A DNA stretch of 64,000 nt from G963662265 sp963668545 (GTDB taxonomy: Bacteria; Spirochaetota; Spirochaetia; CADAEX01), in assembly GCA_963668545.1 (NCBI GenBank), contig OY764868.1, positions 744,001 through 808,000 on the forward strand, written 5' to 3'. A program made the translations under genes and the position numbers. Shown one piece after another: positions 45,607 to 54,347 of this stretch (the stretch's first letter is position 1; each line of letters begins with the position of its first letter). The notes under the pieces are model-generated. The model saw only the letters and a list, made by a program, of their open reading frames with translations. It made no database searches and was not told where the DNA came from.

Positions 45607-46503
45607 ATGACTGTTATAAAAAAAATATTTCTCGCAACAAGGTTCCCGTTTACAACTGTGACTATAATTCCTGTTGTCTCTGTAATTATATTTCTTTTGA
45701 TGAAAAATATTTCTTTTTCATGGTTATCGGCAGTTTTGATTATTGCCGGAACAATTCTGGCCCATCTGGGAGCAAACACGCTTAATGATTATTCAGACTG
45801 GAATGAGAGTGACAGCATAAACAATGAGGCAGGCCCTTTTAATGGAGGAAGCAGATCACTGATGGAAAAAATCATGGTCCGGAATGATTTTCTCAAACTG
45901 TCAGTTATTTTTTATATCCCTGTTTTCCTGTTATGGATTTACCTCTTTCTGAAAGAGGGAGCTGCTGTTTTGATTATAGGTTCAGCCGGAATACTAAGCG
46001 GTATTCTTTATTCTGCAAAGCCTTTCTGTTTTCAAAAAAGAGGATTTGGTGAGGTTCTGATTTTTCTTGCTTTCGGACCTCTTCTTACTCTGGGATCAGC
46101 ATATGCGCTGGGTTCAGGGGGGGCTGAATTTTTTTTCCTCGGTTTTCCATTTGGTTTTATTACACTTAATATAATATTTATGAATGAATTTCCTGATTAT
46201 GAAGCAGATAAAATTTCCGGGAAAAAAACCTGGGTTGTACGTATGGGTAAAAAAAGGTCCGTGAAATTGTATCCTCTTATCCATTCAATGTTTTATTTAT
46301 CTGTGCTGTTTCTTTATATTATTAAGGTTCTGGGAACAGTCTCTCTTCTTTCTGTGTTACCAGCTTTGTTTTTTACATATTATCATCTTAATTTTTTTAT
46401 CAAGGGGAAAACAGCTTCCGCTCAGAAAACGCTTATAATGTTTCAGATAATTTCAGGTATATTATTATCGCTCAGTTTTTTTATAACTTCTGCTCCTTTT
46501 TAA
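45607..46503 (+). CDS. UbiA-family prenyltransferase (MenA-like)
   Basis: 298 aa membrane protein with about eight helices. The two Asp-rich motifs are present: NTLNDYSDWNESD at ~57-69 with GPFNGGSR just after, and NEFPDYEADKISGKKT near 191. These bind Mg-prenyl diphosphate. The GPFNGGSR element is seen in 1,4-dihydroxy-2-naphthoate prenyltransferase relatives. The aromatic acceptor is not predictable. It follows ETF:quinone oxidoreductase (22-base gap) in one operon, so a prenylquinone product is the simplest idea. Its 3' end overlaps the phytoene desaturase 3' end by 23 bases. Confidence 0.8.
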   Translation: MTVIKKIFLATRFPFTTVTIIPVVSVIIFLLMKNISFSWLSAVLIIAGTILAHLGANTLNDYSDWNESDSINNEAGPFNGGSRSLMEKIMVRNDFLKLSVIFYIPVFLLWIYLFLKEGAAVLIIGSAGILSGILYSAKPFCFQKRGFGEVLIFLAFGPLLTLGSAYALGSGGAEFFFLGFPFGFITLNIIFMNEFPDYEADKISGKKTWVVRMGKKRSVKLYPLIHSMFYLSVLFLYIIKVLGTVSLLSVLPALFFTYYHLNFFIKGKTASAQKTLIMFQIISGILLSLSFFITSAPF

Positions 46504-47959
46504 TATGTTCAGCTACAAGCTCTGATGCTATCATGGCCATTGGCATCCCTATCCCCGGCTGTGTATAATGTCCGGTATAGTAAAGGTTTTTTATTTTTCC
46601 AGAATGATGTGAAGGCCTGAACATTGCAGACTGAAACAGAGTGTGTGCCAGTCCAAGTGCAGTTCCCTTATAAAGGTTCCCTTCAATGAAATCTTTATGT
46701 GTTATAATTTTTTTTGTTTCAATATGATCGATAAAACTGCATTCAAGTGTTTTTTCCATATGCTTTAATATTTTTTCTGAAAATGCTTCAACCACTTCTT
46801 CACTATCATCAAGTCCGGGTGCAACAGGTACCAGTACAAAAAGGTTTTCGCAGTTTTCAGGCGCTGAAGACAGGTCTGTTTTTGAAGGGCAGCCTATGTA
46901 ATAACTGGGATTTTCCGGCCATGAGGGTTTCTTGAATATAGAGTCAAAATGCTTTTTCCAGTCACCTGCAAAATAGAAACTGTGGTGTGTCAGTTTTGGA
47001 ATCTTTTTTCTTATACCTAGAAAAATAAGCATTACTCCCGGGGCTATTGTCCTTGTTTCCCAATATCTATCCTTGTAGTTTCTCATTTCTTTTGAAAGGA
47101 GGTCTGTTTCTGTATGATGGTAATCTGCCGCTGAAAGAAGAACATCGCATGGGATAAATTCACCTGCTGATGATATTCCCGTCACTCTGCTGTTTTCTGT
47201 AATTATTTTATCAACTTGTCTTCCGTAAAAAATATTTGTTCCAAATTCTGATGCTGTTTTTTCAAGAGCATGAACAAGCTGTATAATTCCCCCTTTTGGA
47301 TAATATACCCCTTCTGTCAGGTCAGCATGTGCCATAAGCGAAAAAAGGGCAGGGGTCGAAAAGGGACTTGATCCCAGGAAAACAGTATTAAACTCAACAA
47401 TTTTTCTTGCTTTTTCTTCAGAAAAATACCTGTTTACAAACTTGTTGAGTTTTGAAAAAATATTAAGCTGAAGTCCTTTCATCAGCAGCCTGGGGCTTGC
47501 AAGGTCGGAAAAGCTCCTGTAGTCTTTGTAGAGGAACTCGTTAACTGCAATATTGTATTTCATTTCAGAATTTCTGAGGAACTTTTCAAGTTTTTTACCT
47601 CCGTCTCTTTCAAGCTGGTCAAAGGTTTTTTTATTTTTTTCCAGGTCAGGATAGAGTTCAACTGATCCTCCTTCTTCGAAAAAAACCTTATAGGATGGGG
47701 AAAGATGGACAAGCTCATAATAATCAGAAACGCTTTTACCCAGTTTGCTGAAAAAATTTTCAAAGACCTCAGGCATCAGATACCATGTAGGCCCTAGTTC
47801 AAATTTATATCCGTCCTGTGTTACTGCTCTTGCAACGCCGCCTGGAGTGCTCCTTTTTTCATAAATATCAACATCATATCCCTCTTTTGAAAGAAGAGCT
47901 GCAGATGACAAGCCTGCAAGTCCTGCCCCGATTATTATACATTTTTTACCCATGCTCAA
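46481..47959 (-). CDS. crtI: Phytoene desaturase (CrtI type)
   Basis: 492 aa, the expected size for CrtI. The N-terminal FAD motif CIIIGAGLAGLSSAALLSKEGYDVDIYEKRS is followed by GGVARAVTQDGYKFELGPTWYLMPEVF and a C-terminal signature (YYTGHYTQPGIGMPMAMIASELVAEHI). It desaturates phytoene to lycopene or neurosporene at the membrane. It is the last gene of the operon transcribed leftward from 51651. The 3' end overlaps the UbiA gene on the opposite strand by 23 bases, leaving no room for a terminator. Confidence 0.93.
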   Translation of the reverse strand: MSMGKKCIIIGAGLAGLSSAALLSKEGYDVDIYEKRSTPGGVARAVTQDGYKFELGPTWYLMPEVFENFFSKLGKSVSDYYELVHLSPSYKVFFEEGGSVELYPDLEKNKKTFDQLERDGGKKLEKFLRNSEMKYNIAVNEFLYKDYRSFSDLASPRLLMKGLQLNIFSKLNKFVNRYFSEEKARKIVEFNTVFLGSSPFSTPALFSLMAHADLTEGVYYPKGGIIQLVHALEKTASEFGTNIFYGRQVDKIITENSRVTGISSAGEFIPCDVLLSAADYHHTETDLLSKEMRNYKDRYWETRTIAPGVMLIFLGIRKKIPKLTHHSFYFAGDWKKHFDSIFKKPSWPENPSYYIGCPSKTDLSSAPENCENLFVLVPVAPGLDDSEEVVEAFSEKILKHMEKTLECSFIDHIETKKIITHKDFIEGNLYKGTALGLAHTLFQSAMFRPSHHSGKIKNLYYTGHYTQPGIGMPMAMIASELVAEHIKKEQKL

Positions 47960-47986
47960 ACTCCTTTATTGTCTCATTTCCATTTA

Positions 47987-49051
47987 TTACTTGCTCCGGC
48001 AGATGTTATACTGATAAAGCTTTTTTATTTCACTTTTTGCATCGTTTTTTAAAGTACTGAAATTTTTAAGTTCTTCAAGTAGCTTTTCCTGTATTGATCC
48101 GATTTTCTCCTCTACATCATCCCTTACTGAATATTTTTCTATAAGTTCTCTGAAGATGCTTATATGTTCTTCCTCAATTTCCTTTTTACCGTATATAGAA
48201 TTAAGAAGTTTTTTTTCTTCCCTGCCGGCCTTGTTTATCAGATAATAATAAAACAGTGTTTTTTTACCCTCTTTGATATCAGATCCTACCGGTTTTCCAA
48301 GTTTAATTTCATCACCGAAAATACCCAGTTCATCATCCTTTATCTGAAAAAGAATACCCAGGTATTCACCTATAATCGCAAGCTTTTTCAGTTCTTCCCC
48401 TTTCTGCCCTGAAAGTATTGCCCCTGTCATAAGCGGAAGTGAAAAAGTATATCGTCCTGTCTTGAATCTGTATAAATTTATTATATCTTCTTCACTTATA
48501 TCCTTCCCGTCTGTTCCCCACCAGACATCCATCATCTGAGCCATGCCGACATAGGTCATTTCACGTGATACAAGGTGAATAATTTCAGTTTTAATTTTAC
48601 TGTCAACATTCAGTGAATTCAGAATTTCCATCGCAATGAAAAATGCAATATCACCGGAACATATACCCATTGATACCCCTGTATTATAAGGGTCTTCATG
48701 TTTATTATTATAAGCTTCCTTTACATACTGAAAAAAAACTGTATCAATACCTCTTCTCTTTGTATCATTGTCCATGATGTCATCATGTATGAGGAGTGAA
48801 GACTGAAGAATTTCTAGGGCTGCTCCGCATGCTGTTGTCTCCTGTTTACTGACGTTATCTGTAAACAGGGATGCCCCGAAATGAACAAGACTTCCTCTGA
48901 GCATTTTACCTTTGAGACTGAAGTCAAGTATTTTTTCAAATACAGCAAAAAGTGAAAGGGACTTGACAACTCTGTCCTCTTCAAACATATAAATGTATTC
49001 ACTGATGAAACCGGAAATTCTTTCTTTCTGAAGTTTGAAAAAATCGTTCAT
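47987..49051 (-). CDS. crtE: Geranylgeranyl diphosphate synthase-like polyprenyl synthetase
   Basis: 354 aa. The first Asp-rich motif DDIMD is at 90-94 in HDDIMDNDTKRRG, and the second (IKDDELGIFGDE) near 237. Between them are GDIAFFIAMEIL and MTYVGMAQMMDVWWG. It builds the C20 chain for phytoene synthase and probably for the UbiA protein. Placed between the CruF-type gene and crtI with 3- and 27-base gaps, clearly in one transcript. Chain length cannot be proven from sequence, but C20 fits the context. Confidence 0.9.
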   Translation of the reverse strand: MNDFFKLQKERISGFISEYIYMFEEDRVVKSLSLFAVFEKILDFSLKGKMLRGSLVHFGASLFTDNVSKQETTACGAALEILQSSLLIHDDIMDNDTKRRGIDTVFFQYVKEAYNNKHEDPYNTGVSMGICSGDIAFFIAMEILNSLNVDSKIKTEIIHLVSREMTYVGMAQMMDVWWGTDGKDISEEDIINLYRFKTGRYTFSLPLMTGAILSGQKGEELKKLAIIGEYLGILFQIKDDELGIFGDEIKLGKPVGSDIKEGKKTLFYYYLINKAGREEKKLLNSIYGKKEIEEEHISIFRELIEKYSVRDDVEEKIGSIQEKLLEELKNFSTLKNDAKSEIKKLYQYNICRSK

Positions 49052-49054
49052 TAC

Positions 49055-49723
49055 TTATCCTTTGATAAAAAAAATTGTATTCAATCCAATAAAGAAAAAG
49101 ACCTGTATGAGAAAATAGTATCCGGAAAGTTTTGATTCTCTTTCTACTTTCATTATTTCATAAAGACAGCTGCATAAAGCTGCTGTGCAGAACCATGCGA
49201 AATAGTTCTGAAGAGGAATAATATTTTTTTCCCAGGACCAGTAGTTCAGATAGACTGCCGCCGGTTCCATAATAAAGTCAAATAATGCGCATAGAAGCGA
49301 TGCAGATAGTACAATAACTGCAGGGCTTTTTATATATGACTTTAAAAGTACAATTATTCCGAATACAACAATTATCCAGTTAAAAGCTATTATAAAAGGA
49401 ACATTGAAGAGCCCAGGTCCGAGTATTTCACTGTAAATATAGTTCCCGAATATTTTTCCTGTTGATACTCCAAATGCTTCAATAGTAAAAGTAATAATAT
49501 ATGAAGAGGCAGCCCATATAAGAAATCTTCTGTTGTATATTATTTCAGGGATAAGAACAAATATTCCTGAAGAAAGAAGGATAAAAGGTGTTATGAAAAG
49601 TATTATGCTGAAAGTAAAACTGATTGAGTGCCAGATTATTCCGAAAAAGTAGAAACTGGCCAGCCACAGGGCTGTTACATGAGGTTTTTCATAATATATT
49701 TCTGTTATTACTTTATTGCGCAT
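49055..49723 (-). CDS. cruF: Carotenoid hydratase family protein (CruF-like, DUF422)
   Basis: 222 aa with about seven membrane helices. The Caroten_synth/CruF signature is visible: TIEAFGVSTGKIFGNYIYSEILGPGLFNVPFIIAFNWI and CALFDFIMEPAAVYLNYWSW with NYFAWF. In cyanobacteria and actinobacteria CruF adds water to the 1',2' double bond of acyclic carotenoid ends. It overlaps the phytoene synthase gene by 16 bases. The expected product would be a 1'-hydroxylated open end, which a glycosyltransferase nearby could decorate. Confidence 0.82.
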   Translation of the reverse strand: MRNKVITEIYYEKPHVTALWLASFYFFGIIWHSISFTFSIILFITPFILLSSGIFVLIPEIIYNRRFLIWAASSYIITFTIEAFGVSTGKIFGNYIYSEILGPGLFNVPFIIAFNWIIVVFGIIVLLKSYIKSPAVIVLSASLLCALFDFIMEPAAVYLNYWSWEKNIIPLQNYFAWFCTAALCSCLYEIMKVERESKLSGYYFLIQVFFFIGLNTIFFIKG

Positions 49724-50535
49724 ATTATTCCGTTTATAAGCATTGTAAGAAATATGTATGGTTTTGCCGGCTTTATTTTTTTCCTGAATACAATAAAAGG
49801 ATTTTTTTCAATTTTCTCTGCTGTCCAGAGATAGCAGTCTGCTGCTGTTTTGATTGGAATAAGGTATCTGTATGGTATATGGATATATCCTTTTTCCGCT
49901 TCCATCTGCCATTTTCTGTATTTTTTTATCTGTTCTTTGTGAAATGAAATAAATTCATCAGGTTTTGATTTGACTTCCTCTTCAGAAAGGTTTTTAAGTG
50001 TTGTTTTTTCAAGCGGGAGATATTGCCTTCCCAGGCTGTTGTCTTCTTTTATATCTCTTATAAAATTAATATACTGCATAGATCGGCCAAGCATTCTTGC
50101 CGCAAAAAAGCTTTCATCAGGAAGTCCCATAATTTTTGCCATAAAAAGACCGATTACTTCTGCTGAACCGTATATATATTTTAATATTTCCTCTTCGTTT
50201 TTATAAATACTTTTAGTAAGATCCATTTCCATTGAATCCAGAAATGCATTGACCCATTCAGATTTGAAATCCCTTTTCTTCATAAGTTCCACAAAGCTGA
50301 AGATTATTATATTTTCACATTTTTCTCCCTTCAGGCATTTATCATATTCCTCTCTGAACATGTAGAATTTTTCCGGCTGCTGCGGAATTTCATCGACAAA
50401 GTCATCTGCAGTTCTCACAAAAGCATAAAGTATTGTAACTTCTTCCCTGATTTTTTCAGGGAAAAAAAGACTTGAATTGAAATAGGTTTTACTTCCCTTT
50501 TTAAAAATTTCCCTGTGCTGTTTTGTTGCTTTCAC
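49708..50535 (-). CDS. crtB: Phytoene synthase
   Basis: 275 aa starting with GTG at 50535 (GGAG eight bases upstream). The squalene/phytoene synthase motifs are present: first Asp-rich motif RTADDFVDEI (D44, D45, D48) and second NFIRDIKEDNSLGRQYLP near 155, each binding Mg-diphosphate. It joins two GGPP into 15-cis-phytoene. In one operon with GGPP synthase and CrtI. It could instead be a C30 dehydrosqualene synthase; the GGPP synthase context favours C40. Confidence 0.9.
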   Translation of the reverse strand: MKATKQHREIFKKGSKTYFNSSLFFPEKIREEVTILYAFVRTADDFVDEIPQQPEKFYMFREEYDKCLKGEKCENIIIFSFVELMKKRDFKSEWVNAFLDSMEMDLTKSIYKNEEEILKYIYGSAEVIGLFMAKIMGLPDESFFAARMLGRSMQYINFIRDIKEDNSLGRQYLPLEKTTLKNLSEEEVKSKPDEFISFHKEQIKKYRKWQMEAEKGYIHIPYRYLIPIKTAADCYLWTAEKIEKNPFIVFRKKIKPAKPYIFLTMLINGIICAIK

Positions 50536-50550
50536 GAAAAAATCTCCTTT

Positions 50551-51651
50551 TCATTTTTTTGTATGAAGCTGCCTCCCTTTCCATGAAACATTTCCCAATA
50601 TAAAAGTATTGTATAACGAAGCAAAAAAAACCAGTATAAAAAAAATCAGATGCAGGGGATATATGAAAATTGAAGCCATGGAGAACTTCCCGATTTTATT
50701 TGAAATCCAATAAAGCTGGGCAGAATAAAGTAAATATATAAATGCGGCTAAAAATAATGTTGCAGGTCCTGGGAATAGCAGAGATGAGGAAATAAAATAT
50801 AGAATAGAGTTAATTAATCCGGTTATCCATATTACAGTAAGAAGAACAGTTGATTTATCTGTATGTACAGAACCGAATGCTGTATTCTTACCCCATCCTT
50901 CAGCAATTGATGAAATACCCTCAGGATACATTCTGTAACTGATCTCATCCTTACCATAGAAGTTTTCAATAGCTATATTACTTTTTGAAGCTGAAAGTGC
51001 AAGACTTATGTCATCAACAGGACTTCCCTTTACAGAACTGTGACCTCCGAATGAAAAATAGTCTTTTCTTGATATAAGTATGCAGGGGCCGAACAGAACA
51101 GGGTTCTTTTTTATATCTGAAAAAACAGAAAATGCTGTTGATGCAGTAATTACATTGAAAAAAAACGACAGTGTTTCTGTAAAACTGCCTGGTATATGGT
51201 ATGGCTGTACAGAGATTATCCCCTTTTTATAATTTGAAACAAGAATTCCGATAAAATCACTTTTAATTTCCACGTCTGCATCAAGGAACAGTATAAGCTT
51301 TTCTTTTGTCTTTTCCGCCCCTTTAAAACATGCATAACTTTTCCCGTTCCATTCATCCGGTTTATTCTTTATTGAAAAAACCCTGAATCCTTTTTCCCTG
51401 CAGTATTCCGCAGTTCTGTCTTCAGAATTATCATCAACAATTATTATTTCAATATTTTTATGGCTCTGTTTTTTCAGGGAGTTCAGGAGTGGGGAGATCC
51501 TGTTGATTTCATTTCTTACAGGTATTACTACAGAAATACCTGTTTTATCATTCTGATTTACTTTTTTCAGATGTTTTATTTTAAATAAAAGGAAAAATCC
51601 TGCAGACCAGTACAGAAGAGCACTGAAAAGTGATAAAAAAAAATAAAACAT
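50551..51651 (-). CDS. Family 2 glycosyltransferase, carotenoid glycosylation (CruC/CruG/CrtQ-like)
   Basis: 366 aa. An N-terminal membrane helix, a GT-A domain (SVVIPVRNEINRISPLLNSLKKQ, IIVDDNSEDRT, LFLDADVEI, GPCILISRKDY) and two to three C-terminal helices ending GNVSWKGRQ match the CrtQ/CruG kind of carotenoid glycosyltransferase. It would add a sugar to the hydroxylated carotenoid end. First gene of the leftward crt operon, 15 bases before crtB. The sugar donor and acceptor are inferred only from neighbours. Confidence 0.82.
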   Translation of the reverse strand: MFYFFLSLFSALLYWSAGFFLLFKIKHLKKVNQNDKTGISVVIPVRNEINRISPLLNSLKKQSHKNIEIIIVDDNSEDRTAEYCREKGFRVFSIKNKPDEWNGKSYACFKGAEKTKEKLILFLDADVEIKSDFIGILVSNYKKGIISVQPYHIPGSFTETLSFFFNVITASTAFSVFSDIKKNPVLFGPCILISRKDYFSFGGHSSVKGSPVDDISLALSASKSNIAIENFYGKDEISYRMYPEGISSIAEGWGKNTAFGSVHTDKSTVLLTVIWITGLINSILYFISSSLLFPGPATLFLAAFIYLLYSAQLYWISNKIGKFSMASIFIYPLHLIFFILVFFASLYNTFILGNVSWKGRQLHTKK

Positions 51652-51730
51652 TGTTTTAGCCGCCTATTGTGTTAATATTGTAATCTGATCTTTTTTATCT
51701 GTAAAACAATAAATAACAGGAGAATGAGTT

Positions 51731-52681
51731 TTGGGTGTTTTTTCACCTGCTTCGTTTCAGGGTAATATAAAAAAAAACAAGGATTACTTTGAGGGGTGGT
51801 ATTTAAAAAATGTTACTGAAAACAAGCAGTCTTTTGTGGTTGTCATTCCGGGAATTATAACAGGTAAAGATCCTCATGCTTTTATTCAGATATTTGAGAG
51901 CAGTAAAGAATCAAGCGCTTACCGCTCTTATCCAATCGAAAAATTTAACGCCAGAAAAAAGGTTTTTGATATAACAATTGATAACAACAGCTTTTCAGAG
52001 AAAGGAATAATACTTGATACGGAAGTTGGCGGGAAAAAACTTGAGGGGGAACTGGTATTTTCAGATTACAAAGAACTGCCTTTTAATATTTTCTATCCCG
52101 GTATACTTGGAATGTACAGTTATTTCCCGTTTCTTGAGTGCTATCATGGTGTTGTTTCTATGCTGCACAAACTGGATGGACGAATAAGATTCGGTGAAGC
52201 GTATTATGATTTTACCGGCGGGAAAGGGTATATAGAAAAAGACTGGGGAAAAAGTTTTCCTTCGTCATGGATCTGGATTCAGTGCAGCAGCTTTGAGTCT
52301 GATACTTCATTCATGCTTTCTGCAGCAAAAGTACCTTTTTTGGGGGAATCAAGAAAAGGTTTTTCCGGATTTTTTTATCACAGGAATAAAACAGTTAAAT
52401 TCGGAACTCCAGCCTCTTCAAAACTTAAACTATTGGAACAGAAAGAAAAGCGGATTGTTCTTGTTGTTTCTCTGAAGGATAAAAGCAGAATTGAGATTGA
52501 AGTTGATGTTAATGGTTATAACAATCTGCTGGCTCCCGGAAGAGGTGAAATGAACAGGAATATAAAGGAGAGCTCAGATTCCACAATCAATATAAGATAT
52601 ATAAACAGGAGTGAAAACTTTTCTGTTTCAGGGATTAATGCGGGATTTGAAATCAGCGGTAATCCTGAAGAGATATTTTAA
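51731..52681 (+). CDS. Tocopherol cyclase-family protein
   Basis: 316 aa with a TTG start (AGGAG eight bases upstream); no in-frame ATG precedes the conserved region. The tocopherol cyclase (VTE1/SXD1) signatures are FEGWYLK at 20-26 with VVIPGII after it, ECYHGVVSMLHKLDGRI near 138 and GKGYIEKDWGKSFPSSWIWIQ near 165. Plant and cyanobacterial members close the chromanol ring of tocopherol. It is divergent from the carotenoid glycosyltransferase gene with a 79-base gap. No other tocopherol gene (e.g. HPPD) is in view, so it may cyclise a prenylquinone or a carotenoid end. Confidence 0.85.
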   Translation: MGVFSPASFQGNIKKNKDYFEGWYLKNVTENKQSFVVVIPGIITGKDPHAFIQIFESSKESSAYRSYPIEKFNARKKVFDITIDNNSFSEKGIILDTEVGGKKLEGELVFSDYKELPFNIFYPGILGMYSYFPFLECYHGVVSMLHKLDGRIRFGEAYYDFTGGKGYIEKDWGKSFPSSWIWIQCSSFESDTSFMLSAAKVPFLGESRKGFSGFFYHRNKTVKFGTPASSKLKLLEQKEKRIVLVVSLKDKSRIEIEVDVNGYNNLLAPGRGEMNRNIKESSDSTINIRYINRSENFSVSGINAGFEISGNPEEIF

Positions 52682-52791
52682 AAAAGGCTTTTTTCCTTTA
52701 TTATTCTCTATTTAAAAACATTTTTTTAATCATTACTTTACTTTCGGAAAGCATTAAACAGTTCTGTTTTTTATTATATATTAATGAATTA

Positions 52792-54231
52792 ATGAATAAA
52801 AATAAAATTCTTGGAAAATATTTCAATATAGAAAGCTTCAGGGGTATTCAGGAAGAGGTAATAGACCGTCTGATAAATAATAAAGAGGGGCACGCCCTTG
52901 TGATAATGCCGACTGGCGGGGGAAAGTCGCTCTGTTACCAGATTCCCGGCCTCATGTTTAAGGGGGGAACACTTGTTATAAGCCCCCTTATTTCTTTAAT
53001 GAAAGATCAGGTTGATTCCCTTTTAAAGAGGGGTATAAAAGCCTCATTCATAAACTCAACAGTATCATCCACTCAAAGGGAAAAACGTCTTGATGATTTT
53101 ATTTGCGGCAGAACAAAATTCCTTTATGTTACCCCTGAGCGGTTTAATAATGAAAATTTCAGATTTAAAATAAAAAGGGCAGATATTGACCTCCTTGCAG
53201 TTGATGAAGCTCACTGCATATCCCACTGGGGACATGATTTCAGGCCTGATTATTCAAGGATTGATGAGATCAGAAAACTTACAGGTAATCCTCTTACTGT
53301 GGCTCTTACAGCCACTGCAACCAGAGAAGTCCAGGATGATATCAGAAGAATCATGAATTTTACCAGTTCGGAAATGCCCCTGTTTCATCAGGGGATAAAG
53401 CGTCCCAATCTGAGGCTTGAAGCAGTTGAATGTTTTGACGACAGCTGTAAACTCAGTCAGATTGCAGACACAGCAGGATCTGTAAAGGGAAGCGGAATAA
53501 TATATTTTTCCCTTATCAGGACTCTTAATGAGTTCTCACATCATCTTGATACAATGAGAATCCCCCATCTCGTATATCACGGAAAACTTGATCCGAAACA
53601 GAGGAAAAGGGTTCAGGACAGGTTTATGGGTTCTGAAAGCCTGATACTAGCAACTAACTCGTTTGGAATGGGAATTGACAAACCTGATATAAGATATGTA
53701 GTTCATGCGGAGCTTCCGGGCTCACTTGAATCGTACTATCAGGAAATAGGAAGATCAGGTCGTGACGGGGAAAGATCTCTCTGTAAAATGCTCTACAGTC
53801 AGGATGATCTTACGATACATATGGATTTTATAAAATGGTCGAACCCTGAACCCCTTTTTCTTGAAAAACTTTTTCTTCTGCTTAAAACAAAAGAAAGGGA
53901 AGTCAGCTCCTTCGGTAGGGAATATGTTGAAAATGAACTTTTTTATAAAAACAGGTTTGATTTCCGCCTTGATACAGGACTTAACCTTTTTGAAAGATAC
54001 AACGTAACAGAAGGGGAGCTTGAAAGGAAAAATATCAGGGTAATTTCTGAAAAACTCCCTGAAATACTTCTTGATGAGAAAAGGTATGAGGAAAAAATAA
54101 TGAATGACAGAAAAAAGCTTCTGGGAATTGTAAATTATTTCAGGTCGGAAAGATGCAGGAGGCAGAGTATTGAATCATATTTCGGTTTTGATGATGAGCC
54201 TGAATGCGGCAACTGTGATATATGCGGCTGA
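52792..54231 (+). CDS. recQ: ATP-dependent DNA helicase RecQ, short form
   Basis: 479 aa. The helicase motifs are complete: RGIQEEVID (motif 0), MPTGGGKSLCYQIP (Walker A), DEAHCISHWGHDFRPDY (DEAH plus aromatic loop), ALTATAT, ATNSFGMGIDKPDIR and QEIGRSGRDG. The protein stops soon after the zinc-binding Cys set (ERCRRQSIESYF, ECGNCDICG), so the winged-helix and HRDC domains of E. coli RecQ (~609 aa) are missing. It unwinds DNA during repair and recombination. No Shine-Dalgarno is seen before the ATG. Confidence 0.92.
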   Translation: MNKNKILGKYFNIESFRGIQEEVIDRLINNKEGHALVIMPTGGGKSLCYQIPGLMFKGGTLVISPLISLMKDQVDSLLKRGIKASFINSTVSSTQREKRLDDFICGRTKFLYVTPERFNNENFRFKIKRADIDLLAVDEAHCISHWGHDFRPDYSRIDEIRKLTGNPLTVALTATATREVQDDIRRIMNFTSSEMPLFHQGIKRPNLRLEAVECFDDSCKLSQIADTAGSVKGSGIIYFSLIRTLNEFSHHLDTMRIPHLVYHGKLDPKQRKRVQDRFMGSESLILATNSFGMGIDKPDIRYVVHAELPGSLESYYQEIGRSGRDGERSLCKMLYSQDDLTIHMDFIKWSNPEPLFLEKLFLLLKTKEREVSSFGREYVENELFYKNRFDFRLDTGLNLFERYNVTEGELERKNIRVISEKLPEILLDEKRYEEKIMNDRKKLLGIVNYFRSERCRRQSIESYFGFDDEPECGNCDICG

Positions 54232-54288
54232 ATAATAATTATTAATTACTTATTTTATTAATGATGATTAAAAAATGGAGGAAACTTA

Positions 54289-54318
54289 TTGACCACTTTT
54301 TGATTATTTATGTATAGT
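54289..54318 (+). promoter_or_regulatory. Promoter of the DUF318 permease gene
   Basis: TTGACC at 54289-54294 and TATAGT at 54313-54318 with an 18-base spacer, 29 bases before the start codon. Confidence 0.6.
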
Positions 54319-54333
54319 AATACAAAGTAATAC
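54317..54333. repeat. Direct repeat GTAATAC-AAA-GTAATAC at the start point
   Basis: Two exact heptamers spaced ten bases apart (one helical turn), overlapping the -10 box and predicted start of the permease transcript. This layout is what a repressor or activator binding tandem half-sites would need. No regulator gene is adjacent. Confidence 0.45.
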
Positions 54334-54347
54334 CAAACAGGGCAGAA

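Noticed and set aside
51724..51765. ATG at 51724 as the start of the tocopherol-cyclase gene
   Set aside because: It is in another frame and stops after 13 codons; the TTG at 51731 opens the conserved frame.
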